This document shows, in pieces, positions 27,080-35,899 of a stretch of 64,000 nucleotides of DNA. A program made the position numbers and the translations under genes. The stretch comes from Pseudovibrio brasiliensis. GTDB taxonomy: Bacteria > Pseudomonadota > Alphaproteobacteria > Rhizobiales > Stappiaceae. Location: positions 4,176,341 to 4,240,340 of the forward strand of contig NZ_CP074126.1 of the NCBI RefSeq assembly GCF_018282095.1, read 5' to 3'. The notes beneath the pieces were generated by a model that worked only from the letters and a program-made list of their open reading frames with translations, did not search any database and had not been told where the DNA came from. How positions within the stretch are numbered: position 1 is the stretch's first letter; every line of letters starts with the position of its first letter.

Positions 27080-27439
27080 ATGGCGAGACTGGCAACAGTT
27101 GCGGCAAATGACACAACACATTCATCACATAAAGAAAGCCACGACGATTATGCAGGTGTCATCGTAGCATGCGGAAAGTGGCGCGTGATTGTTTGCAAAG
27201 GTAACATTCAATGGATCATTCAAAAAGGCATTTTAAGGCGTGATGGAAGAGCATGGCAGGGCATGAGCTACTGCTGCACCAGAAAAGCCCTGCTTCGTGA
27301 CTGGTCACGGCGCTCTGACCTTCCAGCACCGCATGAACTTCGGCGTCTACCTGAAAAGATAAGCGACAAGGCAAGTGCACCTACATGGCTAGCGAATTTA
27401 CAGCCAGCCAATGACAGCACAAGCGCAGTAGCTGCCTAA
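27080..27439 (+). CDS. Hypothetical protein (island core region)
   Basis: A 119-residue protein with a beta-rich first half (YAGVIVACGKWRVIVCKGNI, WIIQKG) and an Arg/Leu helical second half (RKALLRDWSRRSDLPAPHEL). I recognise similar short proteins in integrative elements of alphaproteobacteria but know no function. ATG preceded by AGGTAACGGA. It lies in the same direction and spacing as its neighbours, consistent with a single early transcript. Confidence 0.65.
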   Translation: MARLATVAANDTTHSSHKESHDDYAGVIVACGKWRVIVCKGNIQWIIQKGILRRDGRAWQGMSYCCTRKALLRDWSRRSDLPAPHELRRLPEKISDKASAPTWLANLQPANDSTSAVAA

Positions 27440-27488
27440 CAGTGGGGCCGTAGAGGCAGCCTCCCCAACACCTACACATGGAGCACCT

Positions 27489-27710
27489 ATGACTAAACCC
27501 ATTCTTGTCGACTGGAATCTTCAAAGCGTGAGTGGCGAGGACTTTAGCCGAAAGGCCACACGCAAAGCAGTACGCGCCGGCCTTTTCATCAACGAGCCAA
27601 TTAAGGTGCAGTTGCCAGATGGTTCGATTAGGAGCGGCAACCGTATCCGATGCAAACCTAAGGGAGAAGCTATGTTGAGAGAGGCCCTGCAATCAAGTTC
27701 AACAAACTGA
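27489..27710 (+). CDS. Small hypothetical protein
   Basis: A 73-residue basic protein (MTKPILVDWNLQSVSGEDFS, then FINEPIKVQLPDGSIRSG) with a GGAG ribosome-binding site 5 bases upstream. No domain recognised. It ends 10 bases before the helix-turn-helix gene, which suggests an operon with it. Confidence 0.6.
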   Translation: MTKPILVDWNLQSVSGEDFSRKATRKAVRAGLFINEPIKVQLPDGSIRSGNRIRCKPKGEAMLREALQSSSTN

Positions 27711-27720
27711 AAGGTGCAAA

Positions 27721-28071
27721 ATGTGTTCATATGCCACTCGCGCCGTTTACGACAGTGACTTCGATCTGAGCGGACCTGAGAATTCCGTGCTCGCCTACCT
27801 AGCATTTAGGGCAAATCCAGAAGAAGGCGACTACACCGCACCACTCGAATGTTGGCCCTCTATAAGCACTATTTGTAAAGCTACCAAACTAGGCCGCTCA
27901 ACAGTAGATCGCGCATTGCGGAGCCTAGAGCAAAAAGGGTTTATTGAAAGCCAAGCGAGGTATTCAAATAGACGCCGAACATCCTCAATGTACACACTTC
28001 TATTCTTTGATGCAGATGATCGAGCTGAAGCAATGCGTGACCGAAATCAGAACAGAGGATTCAGTTACTAG
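27721..28071 (+). CDS. Helix-turn-helix protein, replication-initiator-like
   Basis: A 116-residue winged-helix protein of the HTH_36 type: FDLSGPENSVLAYLAFRAN, then WPSISTICKATKLGRSTVDR and ALRSLEQKGFIES. Such domains occur in replication or partition control genes of plasmids and integrative elements. Its TAG stop is the first base triplet of a tandem 21-bp repeat array, so its 3' end and the repeats are physically linked. AAAGGTG precedes the ATG. A role in replication of the excised element, or as a repressor binding those repeats, is inference. Confidence 0.75.
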   Translation: MCSYATRAVYDSDFDLSGPENSVLAYLAFRANPEEGDYTAPLECWPSISTICKATKLGRSTVDRALRSLEQKGFIESQARYSNRRRTSSMYTLLFFDADDRAEAMRDRNQNRGFSY

Positions 28072-28176
28072 CCCCACAGCGGGATAGGGTAGCCCCACTG
28101 TGGTATGGGGTAGCCCCACTGTGGGGTGGCGGTATACCCCACTCTGACACATTAGTAGCCCCAGAGCGGGGTACAG
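28069..28176. repeat. Tandem 21-bp palindromic repeats (iteron-like)
   Basis: Units begin TAGCCCCAC at 28069, 28090 and 28111, with a further unit beginning TAGCCCCAG at 28156. Each contains an inverted core such as CCCCACTGTGGGG, and a GGTATACC box lies at 28131-28138. They start exactly at the stop codon of the HTH gene and keep its frame, so every unit would contribute a TAG. Candidate replication origin or operator. Confidence 0.75.
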
Positions 28177-28368
28177 ATATATATTGATAGATAGTAAGGA
28201 TATAGAGAGGATATCTAAATCTATAGCCAATTTACGAGAAATTGGCCGCATGAGAAAGTTATCACTGTCTTTGAGAGCATCTGGTTGCTTGTTCTCATGC
28301 ATGAAGTAGGACGAACATATAACGCTTACTCATGCCTTAATCTCACACTTGAAACCGCAGAGAGAACG

Positions 28369-28497
28369 ATGCAAGAACAGCCTACCAAGCTCACTGCAAA
28401 ACAGAAGATGATCGTAATCGAGTGGGCCCTCAAGGCCCTTACAATATCATCTGTAGTCTGGGCAATCGCATGGTGTCAGGCCCAAATCCATGGATAG
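28369..28497 (+). CDS. Small single-span membrane protein (hypothetical)
   Basis: A possible 42-residue protein beginning MQEQPTKLTAKQKMIVIEWA and containing one hydrophobic segment (ALTISSVVWAIAW). A weak GAGAGAA site precedes the ATG. The frame is open further upstream, but that part is unconvincing. Small membrane proteins are common in such islands; confidence is limited by the weak start signal. Confidence 0.35.
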   Translation: MQEQPTKLTAKQKMIVIEWALKALTISSVVWAIAWCQAQIHG

Positions 28498-29191
28498 CCG
28501 ATGATGCTTAATGCACCCAACTTTAAACTGGGCATTACTAATTCCAGCTTTTACCCATGTCTCAAGCCAAACCGGAAACCCAATCGGGTTCTTGAGGAGA
28601 TGCAAGAAGCTAACACTTGACATAGGCGCCTGCCTTTTCATTCAGCAGAAACATAACATCTCCCCAAGTTCACGGCACCAAGCAGCGTAGCGCTTAGTGA
28701 GCCCAAATACTGAGTATGCAGAACACGATTAGCTGTGACGCTACATTTGCAATGACCATATCAATCATCTCCATGCCTTCTCCTTTCTTGCAGTGGTTGA
28801 TGATGCCTCTGATCTTAAGGAGTGCTGGAGAGGGGTAAGTGAGGCTCTGCACACATTCGCGAAAAAAGTGAGATTTTTTCAAGCGGCACAATTGGTAGGC
28901 AGACCTCACAGTGTCCCCGTGCCGTCCCCGCGTCCCCAGTACCGCTTCAACAGTAAAGAGTTATCGCTCCTAAGGCTGACCCCGGGCTCCACCCCATAGG
29001 CGCTAATTTAAGTACGGATGACTTGGAATTTGTTGGTGTTTTCGTTTCCTCGGCGGCCCCCAAATAGATCGCTAGAAATCATGAGCATGATGTTTGATGC
29101 TGCTCAAATCCCAGACACCTTGAATAGCTGATATCAATATTTGGCTCATCAGCTTGTATAAGCACTAGGTAGAGGGCGCACGACCTTGCCC
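28498..29191. other. Non-coding stretch in the island
   Basis: About 690 bases without a convincing gene. It contains an A/T-rich hairpin near 28860-28881 (GAAAAAA/TTTTTTC) and a C-rich tract around 28913-28940. Its position beside a transposase remnant suggests decayed mobile-element sequence. Confidence 0.4.
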
Positions 29192-29518
29192 TCAGCCTTC
29201 TTGGGGAGCAAAAGCCGGCAAGTCCTCGCTTTTACGTTCAATCAGCAGAGCCCGGATGAGGTGGGCCAAGAGCCAGCTTTTAACCAGATGAGGATCTTTA
29301 GCAAGAAGGCGGTCCATATGAAGGATGCTGTTTAAACGTTTGAACACCAGTTCAATCTGCCAACGCAACCGGTAAAGCGCCGCCAAGCTTGCCGTATCAA
29401 AGTGTTCCTGAGGCAGGGATGTGAGCAATAACATATACTCGGCAGCAATCAGCGAAGAAGTCTTAAGCTTAGTTCCCTTTTTTTGCTGGCATTGCGGTGC
29501 AACCGCTTTTTCTCCGAT
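29192..29518 (-). pseudogene. IS4-family transposase, C-terminal remnant
   Basis: About 109 codons of the end of an IS4-type transposase: EKAVAPQCQQKKGTKLKTSS, then LLLTSLPQEHFD, and the helix LYRLRWQIELVFKRLNSILH with the conserved YxxRWxIE-like motif, ending in APQEG and a stop. A TGA precedes this stretch in frame at 29519-29521 and no N-terminal catalytic part follows, so the gene is dead. It sits just upstream of the T6SS cargo and may mark how that module arrived. Confidence 0.8.
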
Positions 29519-30039
29519 TCAGCAGCTTCTAGTGGTTAGCGCAGTATGATCAAGCGTGCAGGGAAATGGTGTGCCTTTATGCGGTCCCCAATGATAACTG
29601 AGAGCTCCAGTGGTGTTCCGCAACTTGCCTGCTTTTCTTAAGAGAGGCCAATTCAATTTTCCCTTATAAATCATGGATTAGCCAAAAATGACCTACTGTT
29701 TTATTAATCTTATCAATAGCATAGCCCCTCTATTAGCGTTTAATAAACTTCCGGGCCATTTTTCGCTCAGGCTTACCCCAGAGGGTCGAGGTCATGGCTC
29801 GGTTTTACGGGTGAGGCAGCTGAACTCCGCATAAATATTTCCCTTTGTTTTCAGTAGGTAAGCCTGTTCCGATGAGTTTTACGTTACTGCCGGCTCACTC
29901 TGGCATGCAAGTTGCAATTGTGTTGGCACGCTGCTGCAGACTGGTGTCTGAGGCCGTGGCCCATTGTTGTCAAATGGGGTTCATTTATTTGTTTTGCTGC
30001 GTCTGTCCGCACACGGAGGGCGCTCACCAGGAGCATACT
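29519..30039. other. Non-coding region upstream of hcp
   Basis: About 520 bases that should contain the hcp promoter. Minus-strand translation near 29520-29600 gives a short transposase-like stretch but with stops, so IS debris probably extends to about 29.6 kb. No other gene or RNA is visible. Confidence 0.4.
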
Positions 30040-30555
30040 ATGCCAACACCCGCTTATATCACCATTGAAGGGTCAACTCAGGGACCAATCACTCAAGGCG
30101 CGTTCACTGAAGATTCCGTCGGTAACGTGTGGCAGGAAGGCCATGAAGACGAGATCATGGTGCAGGCCATTGATCACACCGTCATCATTCCTCGTGATAT
30201 CCAGTCCGGCCAACCAGCTGGTCAGCGCGTGCACACTCCGTTCAAGTTCACCTGCTCCATGAATAAGTCCATCCCACTGCTTTATAATGCGCTGGTCTCT
30301 GGTGAGATGCTGCCAAAGTGTGAAGTTAAATGGTACCGCACCAATTCATCCGGCAAGCAGGAGCATTTCTTCACCACTTCCTTTGAAGATGCGCTTGTAA
30401 CCAACATCGAGTGTGGCCTGCCGCATTGTCAGGATCCGAAGAATGCTGACTTCACTCAGCTGATCACCATTGAACTGTCTTACCGCAAGATCATGTGGGA
30501 ACACACAGTCTCCGGCACCTCCGGTGCTGATGACTGGCGCGCACCTGCTGCTTAA
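30040..30555 (+). CDS. hcp: Type VI secretion tube protein Hcp
   Basis: A 171-residue Hcp1-family protein whose hexameric rings stack to form the T6SS tube and can carry effectors. Hallmarks: ITQGAFTEDSVGN, QEGHEDEIMVQAIDHTV, PRDIQSGQPAGQRVHTPF and the central NKSIPLLYNALVSGE. The start is ATG 30040, with AGGAG about 6 bases upstream; the upstream open extension has no supporting signal. It is followed by a three-gene set including a membrane-active effector candidate, the usual arrangement for Hcp-delivered toxins. No sheath, baseplate or ClpV genes are nearby. Confidence 0.96.
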   Translation: MPTPAYITIEGSTQGPITQGAFTEDSVGNVWQEGHEDEIMVQAIDHTVIIPRDIQSGQPAGQRVHTPFKFTCSMNKSIPLLYNALVSGEMLPKCEVKWYRTNSSGKQEHFFTTSFEDALVTNIECGLPHCQDPKNADFTQLITIELSYRKIMWEHTVSGTSGADDWRAPAA

Positions 30556-30673
30556 ACCTTCCTTCCTGATGGGAACGGAAGTCAGATCCGGGCCAGCTTT
30601 GGCCCGGACACTGTCTTTGGCGGAGTTCATCATGGGCCGTCTTTGATTTAGGCCTGATCTGCGGAGTTGGAAT

Positions 30674-30970
30674 ATGCAACCTGTCTCTGGCAAAGCCTCA
30701 GCGAAGCGCGGTTACTTGCGCAGCTTCTTTCGAAGCCTGTTGTGGCGTCGGCGCAAGGTAGAGGCGGTCGCAGAAGCTGCACCAAAAGAGTCCGAGCCGG
30801 CAGGCACCACACATGTGGTCTTACAAGGCCGTGACCGGCCTGAGCGCTCGTCAGATGCACTGCACGAAGACCTGTCAGAAGAGCTGGAGATCCGGGGTTT
30901 TCTGGATCAGTTTCCCGGTCACCGCTTGATGGTCAAGCCAGGGGAACAGCCCCATAAGGAGATATTCTGA
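30674..30970 (+). CDS. Hypothetical protein between hcp and effector
   Basis: A 98-residue protein with a basic N-terminus (RGYLRSFFRSLLWRRRK) and an acidic C-terminal half (EDLSEELEIRGFLDQF). Its TGA stop shares a base with the ATG of the next gene (TGATG), implying translational coupling to the effector candidate. It could be an adaptor or chaperone for it. No family recognised, and the ribosome-binding site is modest. Confidence 0.6.
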   Translation: MQPVSGKASAKRGYLRSFFRSLLWRRRKVEAVAEAAPKESEPAGTTHVVLQGRDRPERSSDALHEDLSEELEIRGFLDQFPGHRLMVKPGEQPHKEIF

Positions 30971-31866
30971 TGGTCTATCCGCTGGCGGAACAACGCATGG
31001 CGCAACAGCACAGCGCAGCTCATGATGTAAATCCGGCTCAGGATGAGGCAATCGCGGTCTCTCTTGAGGCGTTTGCTCAGGCGATCGTGGATGCCCATCA
31101 AGGCATGGCGCTTATGACCGGTGGTGCTTTAGATCTGGCCACATTGCCCGGCACATTGCTGGACAGCCGGTCTGGACATCAGCTTCTGAAAGAGATCGGC
31201 ATTAAGGGGCGTTATTACACAAAGATAGCTAATGGGAAGACCTACGTGATCTTCAAGGGCTATCCTGCCGTGCGCGAGGTTCTTAAGGGGACACGGTATC
31301 TGTCGTCCTCTCCAAAGGTTGTCGCTTTTGGCATTGGACCTGAAGCCATTCGGGCAGGTGGCCGGGCGAACGCGATCATCATGATCACCTGTTATGTGGC
31401 CTTGGATATCATGCAGTTCATCATGAGCGATACGCAGCTTTACAGCGAACTGTTTGCCAACATCATTGTCGATGTGGCGATCGGGGCTGTTGCCATTGGC
31501 GCTGGTATGGCCGCCGCAGCTGCTGGAGCACTTCTGGCCGGTGCTATCACGACAGTTGCTATTCCTGCCCTTGCCATTACGGCTGGCGCTATTGTTGTTG
31601 GCATGGCTGTCGGCATGGCGCTTGGACAACTGGACAAGATGTTTGGCCTGCGAGAAAAACTATCTGCTGCCCTGCGCTGGACTGGTGAGGCTGTTGCTCG
31701 TGGCCTTCAAAAAACCGGACAAGTCATTCGTGAAGCACAGGTGTCCATGCGCCAGAAGGTGGAAGAGCTTGAGCGCCGCAGCAATCGGTTTTTCTATAAT
31801 CTGGAACGTGAGACCATCTGGCACTTTGGTGGCCCTGATCTTTATAACCAGATCTACAGGCGGTGA
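30970..31866 (+). CDS. Putative pore-forming T6SS effector
   Basis: A 298-residue protein. Residues 75-110 (YYTKIANGKTYVIFKGYPAV and LKGTRYLSSSPKVV) resemble a conserved stretch I associate with Hcp-linked effectors. Residues about 165-215 are a long Ala/Gly/Val-rich hydrophobic hairpin (VAIGAVAIGAGMAAAAAGAL and beyond), then an amphipathic helical tail, resembling colicin-like or YafU-like membrane proteins. It lies downstream of hcp and overlaps by one base a multi-span protein suited to be its immunity partner. I infer that it is delivered through Hcp and depolarises membranes. This is a family-and-context inference, not proven. Confidence 0.6.
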   Translation: MVYPLAEQRMAQQHSAAHDVNPAQDEAIAVSLEAFAQAIVDAHQGMALMTGGALDLATLPGTLLDSRSGHQLLKEIGIKGRYYTKIANGKTYVIFKGYPAVREVLKGTRYLSSSPKVVAFGIGPEAIRAGGRANAIIMITCYVALDIMQFIMSDTQLYSELFANIIVDVAIGAVAIGAGMAAAAAGALLAGAITTVAIPALAITAGAIVVGMAVGMALGQLDKMFGLREKLSAALRWTGEAVARGLQKTGQVIREAQVSMRQKVEELERRSNRFFYNLERETIWHFGGPDLYNQIYRR

Positions 31867-32381
31867 TGATGATCAACTGGTACATCGATAAGACCATTCA
31901 TTTTGGCCAGTGGATTGGCCGGGATCCGCGCCGAGCACACGGGTTTGCTGCCGCGCTTGATCTTTTGATGGTGTTTTTGGTGTGGAGTACGGTCTCTGAC
32001 TTTCTGTATGCTGAGCAAGTTATTGAACTCCGGCAAGATCACTTTGAAATTGCTCATGGGGTCCAGGCTTTAGCGCTTGGATCTGTTGCGATCCCCATCA
32101 CTCATTTTGTCTTCACGCCCTGGGGGCACCAACGGCTGCAATGGTCTGTCAAAACATACCTCATTCTCATTTTTGGATCGCTCCTGGTCTTTGCTGTCGC
32201 CGGTAATCTATGGGCGCAATCAATTGGGCAAAGAGCGCAAGACGAAGGGTACTTACTGTGCCAGAACGAGTTCTTCGCGCCGGCAAAATCCTTCCATACC
32301 TATGTGCGCCCAGACACTTTATGTCCCGCTGATGAATGGCATGCCAAACCCTATCCGCCGCCGGGGGCAGACCTCAACTAA
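31866..32381 (+). CDS. Multi-span membrane protein, putative immunity protein
   Basis: A 171-residue inner-membrane protein with about three hydrophobic spans (FAAALDLLMVFLVWSTVSDF, a second near residues 70-85, and TYLILIFGSLLVFAVAG) and a short Cys-containing tail. Its ATG shares a base with the effector stop (TGATG); a GTG one codon earlier is possible. Multi-span immunity proteins block pore-forming toxins in the membrane, so gene order and topology fit. No family name recognised. Confidence 0.6.
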   Translation: MMINWYIDKTIHFGQWIGRDPRRAHGFAAALDLLMVFLVWSTVSDFLYAEQVIELRQDHFEIAHGVQALALGSVAIPITHFVFTPWGHQRLQWSVKTYLILIFGSLLVFAVAGNLWAQSIGQRAQDEGYLLCQNEFFAPAKSFHTYVRPDTLCPADEWHAKPYPPPGADLN

Positions 32382-32444
32382 GTTCACCTGATCACTCTTA
32401 ATTCTTACACGTCCTTTGTTTTTCCTTTTGCCAGTGAGTTTGTT

Positions 32445-34679
32445 ATGAATGCTATTGTCCAAATCCCGCAGCTCTTTCAGGAACAAGATCTGGCCTTCAC
32501 CTTTGCAGCTCCTGCGCAGCCGGAGGCCGGATTGCTGGTCACCGGGTTCTCGGCAACAGAGCGCCTTAACGGGCTTACGCAGATCCAGATTGAGCTGGCC
32601 AGTCCCGACAATGCGCTCGACCTGCATAGCCTGCTGGATACGCCCGCCACGCTGACCATTCATCATAAATACGAGGGCTTGCGCCATCTCTCCGGAGTGA
32701 TTGCCGAGATTGCCCGTGGCAATGAAGGCCATCACCACACCAGTTACTCGCTTACCCTGCTGCCCAGCCTTCACCGACTGGCCCATGGCTCTGACTGCCG
32801 GATCTTTCAGAAGAAAAGCGTGCCCGAGATCGTCAAGATCCTGCTGAAAGAACACGGCGTCGAGGATGTGAAGTGGGATCTGACCGAGCCGCATGAGGCC
32901 CGTGAATATTGCGTGCAGTACAGGGAAAGTCACCTAAGCTTTCTAGACCGCATCACGGCAGAGGAAGGCATCTGGTACTACTTTACCTATGGTGCCAACG
33001 GCCAGCATACGCTTCACTTCATTGATAACCCGCAGATCGTCTCCGAGCTGCCAGACCAGCCGAAGCTGGAATACAACGCCATGGCGGGCGGGGCGGTCAA
33101 AGGCGTCTATTGCAACAGCTTTGTCCTGCGTGAGCAGCTGCGCGCCACCAGCTTCATGCAGCGCGATTATTCCTTCAAAAACCCGCCCTATAACCAGCAA
33201 CACGCCCATCAGCGTGGTGAGGACAACGGTTCTGCTGGAGACTATGCGCTCTATGAGTACCCGGGACGTTACAAGGTCGATGGTGTTGGCAAGCCATTCA
33301 CAAAACACCGGTTGGAAGCAGCACGTGTTGAGGCCACCATAGGGCACGGGGCGACCAATGCCATTCACCTGATGGTGGGGCATCAGTTTGCGCTGAACGA
33401 CCATCCAAACAGCGACTACAATATCAAATATCATTTGCTCACCGTCTCGCATCAGGGCAGTCAGCCGCAGGCCGTGGCTGAGGAAGCTGGCAGCGGTACC
33501 ACCACATACAGCGCTGGGTTTGAGGTCATGCCTGCGCGCCTGCCATACCGGCCCAAACTACAGCAAAAGCCCTTGGTGGATGGCCCGCAGATCGCTCATG
33601 TCACCGGGCCTGAGGGCGAAGAGATTTACTGCGATGAGCATGGCCGGGTCAAAGTCTGGTTCCCATGGGATCGCCACGGCGCCAAGAACGACACCTCTTC
33701 CTGCTGGATCCGCGTTGCCTCCAACTGGGCTGGCGCCAGCTGGGGCCACATCGCCATCCCCCGCATCGGCCACGAAGTCATCGTAGACTTCCTCGAAGGC
33801 GATCCAGACCAACCCATCATCACCGGTAGGACATACCACGCCAACAACAAGTCCCCTTATCAACTGCCAGACCATAAAACCAAGATGGTGATTAGGTCTG
33901 ACAGTCATAAAGAAGAGGGTTACAACGAAATTTCGTTTGAAGATGAGGCTGGCAAGCAAAACATCTTCACGCACGCTCAAAAAGACCAAACCATCAAGGT
34001 GCTCAACAACCGCGCCAAGCGCATTGAGAACAACCAGGTTGAGAGTGTTGGCTCCAACAAGAGCATTGAGATCGGCGGCAACCATCAGGAGAAAATTGGT
34101 GGGTCGATGAATATTTCCGTTGGAGGAGGTTCTGGGGGCGCCCTCATGGGAGCACTCGGCGCAGTACTCGCGTCCGGAGGAAGTGATATGCAAACCGGAT
34201 CAGGCCTGACGGGAGATGCGGGTATCGGTCAGTTTGCAGGTGCTCTTGCGGCTGTCGGAGCGATGGCCGAAGGAGCGTCGCTTGGAAGTAATGCTGGCTT
34301 TAACGCTTCAGGAAACCATTTCCTTGAGGCAGGTAAAGAACAGCAAGGAACTGCAGCTGCAATTGGCGGTATGCTCTCCCAGATCATGCCTATGTCAGGA
34401 GTAGTTTCATCAGTGATTGAAAAATTTCAGTCTACCACCGTTGGCATGGCCTCCACCGAGCAAATCGGCATGATGAAAAACACATCAGTGGGTAATACCG
34501 AAACCAAGCAGGTTGGCAAGTTCAAGAAAACAGTAGTTGGCGAGGAGTATGTGATCGAAGTGGGCAAATCCAAAATGATCATGCGCAAAGACGGAACAGT
34601 GATCATCAAGGGAGTAAAGTTTCTGTTCGATGCCGAAGGGCCATTTATTCAAAAAGGCAAAGTCATAGATCTGAACTGA
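32445..34679 (+). CDS. vgrG: Type VI secretion tip protein VgrG
   Basis: A 744-residue VgrG (gp27/gp5-like spike). The N-terminal gp27-type region includes SGVIAEIARGNEGHHHTSYS and YCVQYRESHLSFLDRITAEE. The OB/gp5 region is clear at RVKVWFPWDRHGAKNDTSSC and HEVIVDFLEGDPDQPIITGR. Residues 490-560 contain the beta-helix start (NRAKRIENNQVESVGSNKSI). A Gly/Ala-rich insertion (about 560-650, with GGALMGALGAVLASGG) interrupts the repeat before the final needle (MIMRKDGTVIIKG). The insertion has no recognised enzymatic domain. It should pierce target cells and carry the PAAR/Rhs effector encoded downstream. Confidence 0.96.
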   Translation: MNAIVQIPQLFQEQDLAFTFAAPAQPEAGLLVTGFSATERLNGLTQIQIELASPDNALDLHSLLDTPATLTIHHKYEGLRHLSGVIAEIARGNEGHHHTSYSLTLLPSLHRLAHGSDCRIFQKKSVPEIVKILLKEHGVEDVKWDLTEPHEAREYCVQYRESHLSFLDRITAEEGIWYYFTYGANGQHTLHFIDNPQIVSELPDQPKLEYNAMAGGAVKGVYCNSFVLREQLRATSFMQRDYSFKNPPYNQQHAHQRGEDNGSAGDYALYEYPGRYKVDGVGKPFTKHRLEAARVEATIGHGATNAIHLMVGHQFALNDHPNSDYNIKYHLLTVSHQGSQPQAVAEEAGSGTTTYSAGFEVMPARLPYRPKLQQKPLVDGPQIAHVTGPEGEEIYCDEHGRVKVWFPWDRHGAKNDTSSCWIRVASNWAGASWGHIAIPRIGHEVIVDFLEGDPDQPIITGRTYHANNKSPYQLPDHKTKMVIRSDSHKEEGYNEISFEDEAGKQNIFTHAQKDQTIKVLNNRAKRIENNQVESVGSNKSIEIGGNHQEKIGGSMNISVGGGSGGALMGALGAVLASGGSDMQTGSGLTGDAGIGQFAGALAAVGAMAEGASLGSNAGFNASGNHFLEAGKEQQGTAAAIGGMLSQIMPMSGVVSSVIEKFQSTTVGMASTEQIGMMKNTSVGNTETKQVGKFKKTVVGEEYVIEVGKSKMIMRKDGTVIIKGVKFLFDAEGPFIQKGKVIDLN

Positions 34680-34692
34680 TCGGAGCATCGAA

Positions 34693-35892
34693 ATGACAAT
34701 TCAATTAGATAACTACACTCCGTTCCCCAACCTTCGATATTCAGGAACAGACACCGATAATCTAGAATTCGGGGTCTTTATGGTCAAAGTTGCCTGGGAT
34801 CTTCTGGAGGATGGGAACTGCACGATCTCAGCTGAGCAAGAGCCATTTGTCTTTAAGGATGAGTACTATGGAGAGGTGAATGTTACTTCTGTTCGTTATC
34901 CATCTGATTTTGTTCCCTATAAGCCCAAAACAGATTTAGTTCTCAGTGCAACGACATGGGCTCCTGATGGCAAACCCGCGAGCTCCTGGCTAGCAGGTGT
35001 CAGGTTCACATCCACTGATGGGATAGTCAGTGAAAAGGTGCTTAGAGTTTTCGGACCACGGTTCTGGATTCCAAAATGGAAACGCTCCCTCACTGAAGAG
35101 GAAAAACTCAACTGGCGCGAATACAAAAACCTTTTTCTCGGATGGGAACTTAGCGAAGCTAAGCCAATAACAAAGCTGCCTATCCGCTATGAATTTGCAT
35201 ATGGAGGAGAGCTATCCAAAGATGCGGATGCCGATGGCGTCCCTATAAGAGAGGCTTTTGAAAGTAATCCAGTTGGGCGAGGCTATATCGATCCGCACTG
35301 GAGCGATCATACAGCACCTGTGCCAGCTCCACAGATCGAAGATCCTGACGATCCGATAACAGACCCCTACAGGCAATATGCACCACAAGGTTTCGGTCCT
35401 ATACCTCCAGCTTGGTTGCCCAGACGACCACTTGGCGGAACCTATGATGAAGCATGGATAGCAAGCGGTGGTGATTGCTGGCCGGAAGACTATGACTTTG
35501 AGTTTCACAACTCCTGCTCCCCTGGCTTGCGTGCTCAAGGACACATTCATGGCGACTTAAAGATAGAACTTGTGAACTTGCATCCGCGCAAACAGAACTG
35601 GCGTATCGATTTTAAGGATATGAGCCCTGTCTGCTTTCTTGAACATGAGAACTTAGATCCAAAATTCTTGCGCATGAACCTTGATAGTCTCTTCTTGGAA
35701 GTCGACGAAGAGAACCTTGATGATCCAAGGGCATTCTGCACGTGGCGGCTCCTTTTTCACCCAACTGAAACATTGGGGATCAAGCTTTTTCTACCAGAAG
35801 ACGATCTGTCTCAGGAACACCTGGAGGCTATTGAGCTGCCTCCAACACCTGCGGATGTTTGTGTTGCCATGCCTCAGAACATAGGGGAGTAG
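34693..35892 (+). CDS. DUF2169 domain T6SS adaptor
   Basis: A 399-residue DUF2169 protein. The opening YTPFPNLRYSGTDTDNLEFG and the later FAYGGE, NPVGRGY and FGPIPPAWLPR stretches match the family. DUF2169 proteins are encoded between vgrG and PAAR/Rhs effectors and have been described as adaptors that load such effectors onto the VgrG spike. Spacing of 13 bases to vgrG and 7 to the PAAR-like gene supports one operon. No enzymatic motif is apparent. Confidence 0.88.
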   Translation: MTIQLDNYTPFPNLRYSGTDTDNLEFGVFMVKVAWDLLEDGNCTISAEQEPFVFKDEYYGEVNVTSVRYPSDFVPYKPKTDLVLSATTWAPDGKPASSWLAGVRFTSTDGIVSEKVLRVFGPRFWIPKWKRSLTEEEKLNWREYKNLFLGWELSEAKPITKLPIRYEFAYGGELSKDADADGVPIREAFESNPVGRGYIDPHWSDHTAPVPAPQIEDPDDPITDPYRQYAPQGFGPIPPAWLPRRPLGGTYDEAWIASGGDCWPEDYDFEFHNSCSPGLRAQGHIHGDLKIELVNLHPRKQNWRIDFKDMSPVCFLEHENLDPKFLRMNLDSLFLEVDEENLDDPRAFCTWRLLFHPTETLGIKLFLPEDDLSQEHLEAIELPPTPADVCVAMPQNIGE

Positions 35893-35899
35893 GATTAGT

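Noticed and set aside
28069-28176. CRISPR array
   Set aside because: Units are contiguous 21-bp repeats without unique spacers, and there are no cas genes.
29845-30039. N-terminal extension of Hcp
   Set aside because: The frame is open but lies before a strong AGGAG-ATG start, and the family begins at the later ATG.
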